From the NCBI RefSeq assembly GCF_002749615.1, contig NZ_CP024201.1, positions 3,448,501 through 3,512,500 on the forward strand: a DNA stretch of 64,000 bases, written 5' to 3'. The translations under genes were made by a program, and so were the position numbers. Each line of letters begins with the position of its first letter. Position 1 is the stretch's first letter. This DNA is from Caulobacter mirabilis (GTDB lineage: Bacteria; Pseudomonadota; Alphaproteobacteria; Caulobacterales; Caulobacteraceae). Shown here one piece after another: positions 45,255 through 52,461 of this stretch. The notes below the pieces were generated by a model. The model was not told the DNA's origin. It did not search any database and worked only from the letters and a program-made list of their open reading frames with translations.

Positions 45255-45267
45255 AATAACAGTTATT
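45255..45267. promoter_or_regulatory. Palindromic operator between tetR and its divergent operon
   Basis: AATAAC-A-GTTATT is a perfect 6-base inverted repeat with a one-base centre, in the 152-base divergent gap between the saccharopine-dehydrogenase-like gene (45191) and the TetR gene (45344). Length and symmetry are typical for TetR-family operators. It recurs in altered form at 42277-42293. Confidence 0.75.
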
Positions 45268-45343
45268 ATTTTCTTCGACGCTTGGTCGAGACCCCAAGCG
45301 CGCCTAAATCAATCGACCATCTGTTCGCGGAGAGGATTCGCCC

Positions 45344-45943
45344 GTGGCCAAACCGGCCGAAAAGCAGCTCGCGCGTCGGAACGACGTCGTGCAGGCGGCC
45401 CTGCGCGTCATCGCCCGCGACGGGCTGGAGAACGCGTCCTTCCGGGCGATCGCGGCCGAGCTTGGCAGCACGATCGGCGTGCTGACCCACCACTTCCCCA
45501 ATCGTGAAGCCCTGATGCGGTTGGTCCTGGAAACCGTCAGCGACGGCATCCAGCAGGCCTTTGAGGCTCATGCCCAGATCCGCACCCTTGAGGACTTCGA
45601 GGCGATGGCGGCCGAGCTGCTGCCGCTCGATCCGGCGAGCCGAGCCCTCTGGAAGATCTGGCTGTCCTTTGCAGTGGCTTCGAACGCCGTCCCCGCGCTG
45701 GTCCAGAACCACGGCGAACGGTATGCCGGCATGATCGCCGACATCGCCAAGACGATGAAACGATTGCAGGGCGGCGGCCTGGTCGCCGGCGATCTCGACA
45801 TTGACGCGGAAGCGGAGGCCCTGGTCTGCCTGCTGGACGGCGTGGGGATGCACGGCGTGCTCATGCCGGATCGCATGACCCCGGCGCGACAGCGCTCGAT
45901 CCTACGCCGCTTCGTGGCCGGGCTGGCGCCGCCGAACGCCTAG
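45344..45943 (+). CDS. TetR-family transcriptional regulator
   Basis: A 199-residue regulator, GTG start. The N-terminal helix-turn-helix is VVQAALRVIARDGLENASFRAIAAELGSTIGVLTHHFPNREALM; the C-terminal all-helical ligand-binding half is similar in layout to BetI-type proteins. It is divergent from the catabolic operon 45191-35819 and is probably its repressor, released by a pathway intermediate. No other gene is co-directional within 150 bases. A TetR repressor next to an operon with a TonB receptor is common for soil-compound degradation modules. Confidence 0.93.
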   Translation: MAKPAEKQLARRNDVVQAALRVIARDGLENASFRAIAAELGSTIGVLTHHFPNREALMRLVLETVSDGIQQAFEAHAQIRTLEDFEAMAAELLPLDPASRALWKIWLSFAVASNAVPALVQNHGERYAGMIADIAKTMKRLQGGGLVAGDLDIDAEAEALVCLLDGVGMHGVLMPDRMTPARQRSILRRFVAGLAPPNA

Positions 45944-46098
45944 GAGCGGACCTCTCCACAAGACCCGGGACGCCGCGGACGCCAGCAGAGGTCACGGGCG
46001 CTCGGTAACGAGCCAATGTTCGCAAACAGGCTGAGCTGAGCCGCGTCTGTCTTGCTTCCGGCGTCGCCGCAAAGCCCGACGCATGAGATGCTGCCCCT

Positions 46099-46485
46099 GT
46101 GACCTCTCAAACAGCCTCGAAGATCTTCACCGGCCTCGTGGTCCTGACCGCTGCCTTCCAGGTGGCGCTGGCGCTCGGCGCGCCCTGGGGGGAGCTGGCC
46201 ATGGGCGGCGGCGTCAAGGGCGTACTGCCCCTGGGCCTGCGGCTGGCGGCGCTGGCGCAGGCGGCCCTCCTCGGCGTCATGGCGCTGGTGATGTTGAGCC
46301 GCGCCGGACTCCTTCTGACCTCATGGGAACCGGCGTCGCGCTATCTGGTCTGGGTCGCCGTAGCCATGCTGGCGATCAGCACCGTTCTCAATCTGGCGAC
46401 CCCGAGCACGATGGAGCGGCTTATCTGGGCGCCTGTCGCCGGCGCCCTTCTGATCGCTGGCCTCCGCGTCGCCCTTGGCCGCTAG
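46099..46485 (+). CDS. Small membrane protein, four helices
   Basis: A 128-residue hydrophobic protein with four predicted membrane segments (about 8-28, 45-68, 81-100 and 106-126), GTG start. The loop GAPWGELAMGGGVKGVLPLGLRL between the first two is Gly-rich. It resembles small uncharacterised membrane proteins in Actinobacteria and Proteobacteria, but I cannot name the family. It is monocistronic, separated by 155 bases from tetR and followed by a convergent small gene. Confidence 0.7.
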   Translation: MTSQTASKIFTGLVVLTAAFQVALALGAPWGELAMGGGVKGVLPLGLRLAALAQAALLGVMALVMLSRAGLLLTSWEPASRYLVWVAVAMLAISTVLNLATPSTMERLIWAPVAGALLIAGLRVALGR

Positions 46486-46561
46486 GCGCACGGGACGGCA
46501 AATCGACCATTCGCAGAGGCGGCTCGCTCGACACCCTCTCCGTCCGCGACAGTATCGAGGT

Positions 46562-46765
46562 CTAGAACCGCCGCCGCCAGCCCAGATTCCTGTTCAGCGT
46601 CTCAGCGACCACGTCCGCCGGCTCGCGGAGCAGAACCGGCGCCAGACCCGGAACCGACAGATAGACCGTCGCCCCTTCGCCCTCCGGGTAGATGCGCGCC
46701 ACGACGCTGGGATTGACCCACACCCTCTCGCCGTTGAGGCCTGTGAAGGCGACCAGCTTGCCCAT
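46562..46765 (-). CDS. Small protein, FlbD-like layout
   Basis: A 67-residue protein, LVAFTGLNGERVWVNPSVVARIYPEGEGATVYLSVPG and then LLREPADVVAETLN, cut here in two blocks. The order of a GLNGE turn, a VNP strand and a later V-AE-LN helix resembles the FlbD-type small proteins, which contain an NGE motif followed by a beta-hairpin. No flagellar genes surround it, so I do not claim FlbD. Unknown function. Confidence 0.6.
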   Translation of the reverse strand: MGKLVAFTGLNGERVWVNPSVVARIYPEGEGATVYLSVPGLAPVLLREPADVVAETLNRNLGWRRRF

Positions 46766-46860
46766 GGACTTTCCTCTGGCGTTGAAGACATCGCCGACAA
46801 CGGCCGCACCCGGCGTCGCCTTGGCGGAAAGGACCGCAGCCGCTGATACGACTGTCCGGC

Positions 46861-47424
46861 CTAGTGCACGTTTCGCCGCGGCGACGACGCGGTCTTGGAC
46901 GCTCGACCCGCCGGTTCGCCATCTTCACGATCCGATCGCCGCATGAGGTCGATGTCCTCGAGAAGCGACAGAATCTCGCGATCCGGCCCGCGCTTGGACC
47001 AGTTCACGATCATTCCGAAACGCAGGCATTCGACCGCCTCGTCCAGTCGATGCGCCAAGAGGTGGTCGAGTCCCTCGGCCAGATGACGCAGCGGTTCGTC
47101 GAGCGAAAGGTCGAGCAGCGGCGCGAGGGCGGATCGCGCGCGTGCACAGTCCCCCGCCCGGATCGCCAGCAAACCCAGCTGGAAACGCGCCTGCGAGAAG
47201 TGGGGCGCAATTTCGAGCGACCGCGTCATCGCCGCCATCGCCGCCTCGTACTTCCGCTCCGCGGCCAGAAGAGCGCCGGCCGCGTAGTGGAGCCGCGGAT
47301 CCTCCGGATAGAAGGCCAGCAGTTCCTGGATCTGGGCCGCCCCCTTCGCCCTGTCCGCCCCCACGGCGTCCAGGGCCGCATCGAGCCGATGCGCGGGGCA
47401 TATCGTCCGGAACCTCAGTTTCAT
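46861..47424 (-). CDS. TPR-repeat protein
   Basis: A 187-residue soluble protein built of tetratricopeptide-like helices: LLAFYPEDPRLHYAAGALLAAERKYEAAMAAMTRSLEIAPHFSQARFQLGLLAIRAG shows two clear repeats, in separate blocks. The ATG at 47424 follows AAGG and gives MKLRFRTICPAHRL; a longer frame up to 47760 is Arg-rich and unsupported. Role unknown; a scaffold for protein contacts is likely. No obvious partner next to it. Confidence 0.78.
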   Translation of the reverse strand: MKLRFRTICPAHRLDAALDAVGADRAKGAAQIQELLAFYPEDPRLHYAAGALLAAERKYEAAMAAMTRSLEIAPHFSQARFQLGLLAIRAGDCARARSALAPLLDLSLDEPLRHLAEGLDHLLAHRLDEAVECLRFGMIVNWSKRGPDREILSLLEDIDLMRRSDREDGEPAGRASKTASSPRRNVH

Positions 47425-47716
47425 ACGACCTTCGTGGATGGGGCGCGTCGCCAGGTTCCGCCAGCGACCCCGCCATCTCGAAGGCGCAGACGCCCGCCGG
47501 CGCCCTCCAGCCCTGCGACCACAACCGAACGGGTGAAACTCAGTCGGTCGTCGGCAGGACATGGGCTCTGGATGAAACTGGAAAGGCCAACGGAAGAGGA
47601 CGTCACATCGCTTCATCGTCAGCGCCGGTTCAAGGACGCCGCGGGAGGCCCCTTTCGAATGTTTCGCATATCGGACGATGAATTCGCGCTCCGGCCGCCG
47701 GAGCACGAAGGCCGGC
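47425..47716. other. Intergenic stretch without a convincing gene
   Basis: A 292-base region between the TPR gene start and the DeoR gene stop, both minus-strand. Open frames exist on both strands but show no start signals, domains or composition that I would call coding. It may hold the TPR gene promoter. Confidence 0.5.
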
Positions 47717-48490
47717 TCAGCTCGGCTCCCCGGGAGAGCCGACCACCTCAACCCTGACATGCGCCAGCGCCGGCGCGAGCTCGGTCGGCGGCTCGCGATC
47801 GGTGATCAGGATATCGACCTCTGTCAGCTTGGCCGTATGGAAGGGGGCGATCCGGTTGAACTTCGAATGATCCGCCACCAGCATGACGCGGCTGGACATG
47901 GCGTAGGCGACGCGACTCATCTCGGCTTCCGCGGCGCGGTAGTCCATGAGCCCGTGCTGAGGGTGGATGCTGCCGACGGTCAGCACCGACAGCGAGGGCC
48001 TGAAGGCCGTCAGATATTGCTGGGCGGTGTGATCCGAGAAGCTGGCGGTCTCCGGATCGTAGGCGCCGCCCGCCAGAAACAGCTGATGTCCGTTTTCGTA
48101 GTTCAGGACCTTGGCTACCTCCAGCGAGTTGGTGACGACCTGGAGCCGCTTGTGATGACGCAGGGCTCGGGCGACGAAACAGGATGTCGACCCCGCGTCG
48201 AGGAAGACGCATTCGCCGTCGAAGATGTGCTGCGCGGCCGCTTCGGCGATCCGGGCCTTGGCCTCCGCCCGCGTCTGCATCCGGCTGGCGAACACCCCTT
48301 CCGACGCCGGCGGCATCAGGCGGACTGCGCCGTGCATCCAGAGGATCGCCCCCGCCTTCTCCATGGACCGGAGTTCCCGGCGGATCGTCTCCTCCGAAAC
48401 TTCCAGGTCCCTGGCCAACAGAGCGGTCGAAATCGGCTCGTTGGGTTTGAGCCGGCTCAAGATTTCCCGCTGTCGATTTTCCCGCCGCAT
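47717..48490 (-). CDS. DeoR/GlpR-family transcriptional regulator
   Basis: A 257-residue repressor. N-terminal DeoR helix-turn-helix: MRRENRQREILSRLKPNEPISTALLARDLEVSEETIRRELRSMEKAG, in family order. The C-terminal sugar-phosphate-sensing domain has IFDGECVFLDAGSTSCFVARAL, LQVVTNSLEVAKVL, HTAQQYLTAFRPSLSVLTVGSIHPQHGLMDY and ADHSKFNRIAP. Family members respond to phosphorylated sugars or polyols. It is divergent from the TonB receptor and EEP hydrolase, and two copies of an ACACACAA-N2-CACACA element lie between them. It therefore probably represses those genes until an imported sugar or polyol phosphate accumulates. Confidence 0.92.
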   Translation of the reverse strand: MRRENRQREILSRLKPNEPISTALLARDLEVSEETIRRELRSMEKAGAILWMHGAVRLMPPASEGVFASRMQTRAEAKARIAEAAAQHIFDGECVFLDAGSTSCFVARALRHHKRLQVVTNSLEVAKVLNYENGHQLFLAGGAYDPETASFSDHTAQQYLTAFRPSLSVLTVGSIHPQHGLMDYRAAEAEMSRVAYAMSSRVMLVADHSKFNRIAPFHTAKLTEVDILITDREPPTELAPALAHVRVEVVGSPGEPS

Positions 48491-48506
48491 CGCAACCCCG
48501 CGTCAA

Positions 48507-48522
48507 ACACACAATTCACACA
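48507..48522. promoter_or_regulatory. ACACACAA-N2-CACACA element, DeoR-proximal copy
   Basis: ACACACAATTCACACA lies 16 to 32 bases upstream of the DeoR start (48490, minus strand). It is a direct, not inverted, repeat type, as known for several DeoR-family sites. An identical element except for the two central bases is at 48612. Probable DeoR operator. Confidence 0.6.
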
Positions 48523-48611
48523 CGCATCGAGACACGATCTTCGAGAGTTGGGCCTTTTCCAGCCCCAGCCCGGCCAAATAGTGCGCGCCCTGTCCGATTA
48601 ACGCACCAAAG

Positions 48612-48627
48612 ACACACAACGCACACA
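48612..48627. promoter_or_regulatory. ACACACAA-N2-CACACA element, receptor-proximal copy
   Basis: ACACACAACGCACACA is the same element as at 48507, on the same strand, 105 bases away start to start. That equals ten turns of B-DNA, so both copies face the same side of the helix. It is 70 bases before the TonB receptor start at 48697. Confidence 0.6.
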
Positions 48628-48696
48628 AGCGACACATATCCGTTGTCGGCCAAACCTAGTGCCCCGCTCGCCCATTTCCCCTTCGCGAGCGCATCA

Positions 48697-51495
48697 ATGA
48701 CCCTCTCGCCTTCCCTCGTCCCGCTCGGTCGCCTGCTTTCGACGACCGCCCTCACCCTGGTCCTGGCGACGCCGGCCGCAGCCTGGGCCGAAGACGCCTC
48801 CCAGGTTTCGGAAGTCACGATCGTCGGCAAGCGTGACGCGATCATCGGCGCCCAGACCCTGCAGCACGAGGCCGTCTCGGTCACCAGCGTGATCTCCGGC
48901 GAAGAGCTCCGCGAGCAGCCTCAGGCCAACATCGCCGACCTGCTCACGCGCGTCCCCGGCATCAATTCGTCAGCCGACATGTCCCGCAACCACGCCGGCA
49001 CGGGCGAGGCGCAGTACGTCTCCATCCGCGGCCTCGACACCTCCTACAACGCCTTCAGCCTGAACGGCGTGCGACTGGCTCAGACCGACGCCAACACGCG
49101 CTCGATCTCGATGAACCTGCTGTCGCCCTTCTCGATGCAGTACGTATCGATCAACAAGGCTCCGACCGCCGATCTGGATGGAGACGCCATCGCCGGCATC
49201 GTCGACTTCCGGACCGCCACGGCGTTCGACGTCAAGGACGGGTACCGCAAGGTCCTGGTTCAGGGCCAATTCGCGCAGATGGCCGATGAGCGCGGCCAGG
49301 ACCCGTATGGCTACGCCTTCCAAGGTGAGGTCGCCGAACGCTTCGGTGACGCCGACCAGTTCGGCGTCTACGTCAACGCCTACTTCGCCGATAAGGACAC
49401 CTACGGGGAGTCCACCGCTTTCCAGAAGGAACACGAGAAGAACAACAACAACATTCCTGGCCCCCTGCGTGAGAACGAGGACAACCTCTTCGCGCGCGGC
49501 GTGCAGTGGAACGCGTTCCGCAACAACATCCAGCGGAAGGGCCTGACGCTGAACCTCGACTACGCCGGGGAGAACCACAAGGCCTACGTCCATGCGACGC
49601 ACGGCGCCTATCGGCTCAAGAGCTGGATGGACCAGTCCAGCATCCGCAACGAACTGGCCACCGCGCTAGGGCAGGTCAACCCCAACGGCGGCGCCTACAA
49701 CCCGGCCGGGCTGCGGGAAGACTACGGGATCATGGGCGGCCTCTATCACCGCACCGAACATTCCGACCAGACGCTGACCACGGTCCGCGCCGGCGGCGAG
49801 AGCCGCTTCAACGCCTTCGTGTTCGACTATCACCTGGCCTATTCGAAGGGGGAGCAGGACTACCCGCTGCGCATTGAATCGGCCTTCTACGGCCTGCCCT
49901 TCATCGGCACGGCCGATCAGACCGGCGCAGCGACGAAGGACGGGCTGCTGATCACCGCGACGGCCGACGAGAAACACCCCCGCGCCCTGCTGACCCCGTC
50001 GGCGGCGGCCTACATCGGCAATCTGCACAATCTGCGGCAGTACTATGTGCAGGCCGGCTATGAGAAGACCTGGGAAGAGAAGACCGAGTTCGCGTTCAAC
50101 GGCGCCTGGGAAAGCAACTTCGGCTTCCTGAAGTTGCTGAAGGCCGGCGTCAAGTACGAGACCGCCGACCGCAGCAGCACGGTCGTCGACACCGGCGCCA
50201 AGCGCCACAAGTTCAGCGCGCCCTACAGCCCCGTCCACGACGACGCCATCGGCGCCTTCAACACTCGGGGCGAGTTCGCCGACCTGTTCCCCGGCAAGAT
50301 GGTCACCGGCTTCATGGGCGGCCTCCCCCAGGCGCCGCTGAAACTGCTCGACACCGGCCGTATCGAGCAGATGGCGCGCGACTACTCGTTGGCCCGGCTT
50401 CCCGCCGACGCCGCCAGGTTCGGCACGACGACGGGCGAGGAGAAGCGGACCGCCATCTACATCATGGGTCGCTTCGAGGCCGGCGATCTGACGGTGATCC
50501 CAGGCTTGCGCTATGAGCGCAACCAGTATGGCGCGTCCAACTATCGCGACGTCTATCAGACCGGCAAACCGGATCGGAAGGAACTGGTCTCCAGCGACCG
50601 AACCTATTCGATGCTGCTGCCGAGCCTGGTGGCCACCTACCGCCCGAACGAGCGCACCGTCTACCGCGCCTCGATCCGCAAGAGCTACAGCCGCCCGGCG
50701 TTCGATCAGCTCTTCGGCTCGACGGAGATCAGCTACGACGCCCAGGACCGGGTCGAGGAGATCTACGAGCCCAACCCCAACCTCAAGCCGGTCAAGTCGA
50801 TCGATCTCGATCTGGCCGCCGAGTTTTATGGCGACGACAGCGACATGGTCTCGGTCGCGGTCTACTACAAGAAACTCAGCGACCTGATCTTCTCGTCGGG
50901 CTCGACCAACACCTCGGGCAACAACAACGCCTGGGGCGCCGGCGTCGTCAGCCCCTCGGGCGTGACGGTCGTCAGCACCCAGAACGGCGGCGAAGGCACG
51001 GTCTACGGCGTCGAGCTGATGGGCCGCTATCGTTTCCGCGGCCTTCCCGACTGGGCCGACGGCCTGGGCGTTATGGCCAATGTGACGCTGCAGCGGTCCC
51101 GGGGCGAAACCTACATTCAGAGCGGCGGGGTCTATAAGGGCTACTACGAGCTGCCGCTGCCGCACGCTCCGGACCTGATGTACAATCTGGAGCTCAACTA
51201 CGAACGGGGGCCGTTCGCCGCCGCCCTGAACTACAACTACACCGACCAGCGCCTGCGCGGCGTTCGCGGCAACCGTCCGCACAACTTCATCCAACCGGTC
51301 GCGAAGCTGAACTTCAGCTCCACCTACCGCTTCAACGACCACCTCCGCTTCGGCGTCTCGGTCGAGAACATTCTCGACGAGCACAACTACTGGGCCACGA
51401 TCGGCGAGCGGTCGACGATCCTCTCGGACGATCGCAAGGGCGGCTACGTCAAGGTTGGCCGGACCTTCCAGATCAACGCGACCTACGCCTTCTAG
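48697..51495 (+). CDS. TonB-dependent receptor, Xanthomonas/Caulobacter type (TIGR01782-like)
   Basis: A 932-residue outer-membrane receptor. Signal peptide about 1-33 (ends AAAWAE). The plug has VISGEELREQPQANIADLLTRVPGI, YVSIRGLDTSYNAFSLNGVRLAQTD and INKAPTADLDGDAIAGIVDFRTATAFD; the last block is diagnostic of the TIGR01782 group. The barrel ends KVGRTFQINATYAF. I use the ATG at 48697 rather than an in-frame TTG at 48643, which has no ribosome-binding site. It is divergent from the DeoR regulator and followed by an exported EEP hydrolase, so it probably imports a sugar- or polyol-derived compound. Confidence 0.92.
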   Translation: MTLSPSLVPLGRLLSTTALTLVLATPAAAWAEDASQVSEVTIVGKRDAIIGAQTLQHEAVSVTSVISGEELREQPQANIADLLTRVPGINSSADMSRNHAGTGEAQYVSIRGLDTSYNAFSLNGVRLAQTDANTRSISMNLLSPFSMQYVSINKAPTADLDGDAIAGIVDFRTATAFDVKDGYRKVLVQGQFAQMADERGQDPYGYAFQGEVAERFGDADQFGVYVNAYFADKDTYGESTAFQKEHEKNNNNIPGPLRENEDNLFARGVQWNAFRNNIQRKGLTLNLDYAGENHKAYVHATHGAYRLKSWMDQSSIRNELATALGQVNPNGGAYNPAGLREDYGIMGGLYHRTEHSDQTLTTVRAGGESRFNAFVFDYHLAYSKGEQDYPLRIESAFYGLPFIGTADQTGAATKDGLLITATADEKHPRALLTPSAAAYIGNLHNLRQYYVQAGYEKTWEEKTEFAFNGAWESNFGFLKLLKAGVKYETADRSSTVVDTGAKRHKFSAPYSPVHDDAIGAFNTRGEFADLFPGKMVTGFMGGLPQAPLKLLDTGRIEQMARDYSLARLPADAARFGTTTGEEKRTAIYIMGRFEAGDLTVIPGLRYERNQYGASNYRDVYQTGKPDRKELVSSDRTYSMLLPSLVATYRPNERTVYRASIRKSYSRPAFDQLFGSTEISYDAQDRVEEIYEPNPNLKPVKSIDLDLAAEFYGDDSDMVSVAVYYKKLSDLIFSSGSTNTSGNNNAWGAGVVSPSGVTVVSTQNGGEGTVYGVELMGRYRFRGLPDWADGLGVMANVTLQRSRGETYIQSGGVYKGYYELPLPHAPDLMYNLELNYERGPFAAALNYNYTDQRLRGVRGNRPHNFIQPVAKLNFSSTYRFNDHLRFGVSVENILDEHNYWATIGERSTILSDDRKGGYVKVGRTFQINATYAF

Positions 51496-51509
51496 GCCAA
51501 CCTTGAGGC

Positions 51510-51539
51510 GGAGCCGCACGACCCTGGTCGTGCGGCTCC
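51510..51539 (+). terminator. Perfect 13-bp hairpin between receptor and EEP genes
   Basis: GGAGCCGCACGAC (51510-51522) pairs perfectly with GTCGTGCGGCTCC (51527-51539) around loop CCTG, followed by TTCC. It is the strongest terminator-like stem in the window. It lies 14 bases after the receptor stop and 17 before the next start, so it probably causes partial termination within the operon. Confidence 0.8.
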
Positions 51540-51556
51540 TTCCGGAGACGACCGAC

Positions 51557-52414
51557 ATGCTGCGCCTGACGCTCAGACTGGCGACCGCCCTGCTCGCGGC
51601 CCGCGGAAGCACAGCCTTCGCCCAGGCGCCTGCCGAGATCACCCGGGTGATGAGCTACAACATCCGCTACGACAACCCGGACGACCGGCCTGACTGGCCG
51701 GCGCGACGGCCGCATCTGATCGCCCAGATCCGGTTCCTGGCGCCCGATATCCTGGGCGTGCAGGAGGCTCTGCCCCACATGGTCGAGCAGATGACCTCGG
51801 CCCTACCGGGCTACGAGTCCTATGGCCTGGGCCGGGACGACGGTCGTAGCGGCGAGACAACCACGATCTTCTACAACCGCGCCCGCTTCTTCCGCCTGTC
51901 GGCCGCCACCCAATGGTGCTCGCCGACCCCTGACCGTCCGGGCAAGGCCTATGACGCCGCGCTGCCCCGCACCGTCACCCGCGTGGTGTTGAGGGATCGC
52001 CTGACCCGACAGGTCTGGGACGTGCGCAACGTTCACTTCGACCATGCCGGCCCAGTGGCGCGGGAGGCCTGCGCTCGCCAGGTCGTCGCAACGAAGGCCT
52101 TTCCAAACGCGAAGATCCTCGTGCTGGGCGACCTCAACGCCGCCCCGAACAGCGCGCCCTACCGGGCGCTCAGCGGTCGCGCCGACGGGTTCGAGTTGAA
52201 GGACGCACGTCGTTCCGCGCTGACCGCGTTCGGCCCGAGCGCCACCTTCAACGCCTTCAGCCTGGAGCGGCGCGGAGAGCCGATCGACTACATCTTCGTG
52301 GACGCGGCGATCGACGTGCTGCGGTTCGCCACCCTCACGGACAACATCTACGGGCAGGTGATCTCCGATCACTATCCGATCGTGGCGGATCTTCGGCCCC
52401 CTCCGGCGCACTGA
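51557..52414 (+). CDS. Exported endonuclease/exonuclease/phosphatase (EEP) family hydrolase
   Basis: A 285-residue metal-dependent hydrolase with signal peptide (about 1-24, ends STAFAQ). The EEP active-site blocks are all present: VMSYNIRYDN, DILGVQEAL, NVHFDHAG, LVLGDLNAAPNS, PIDYIFV and ISDHYPIVADL. Members cleave phosphodiesters or phosphomonoesters (nucleic acid, inositol phosphate or sphingomyelin). Export and position after a TonB receptor under a DeoR regulator favour a sugar- or polyol-phosphate ester over nucleic acid. ATG at 51557 follows GGAGA. Confidence 0.9.
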   Translation: MLRLTLRLATALLAARGSTAFAQAPAEITRVMSYNIRYDNPDDRPDWPARRPHLIAQIRFLAPDILGVQEALPHMVEQMTSALPGYESYGLGRDDGRSGETTTIFYNRARFFRLSAATQWCSPTPDRPGKAYDAALPRTVTRVVLRDRLTRQVWDVRNVHFDHAGPVAREACARQVVATKAFPNAKILVLGDLNAAPNSAPYRALSGRADGFELKDARRSALTAFGPSATFNAFSLERRGEPIDYIFVDAAIDVLRFATLTDNIYGQVISDHYPIVADLRPPPAH

Positions 52415-52461
52415 TTTCGGACCGCTCCACGGCGGCCCTGGCCTTAGCGAACAGGCGCCTT

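Noticed and set aside
46562..46765. Calling the 67-residue protein FlbD
   Set aside because: The NGE and VNP pattern is suggestive only, and no flagellar genes are nearby.
49666..51642. 658-codon minus-strand open frame over the receptor at 48697
   Set aside because: Antisense shadow; low-complexity product and no start signal, whereas the plus strand has plug and barrel motifs.
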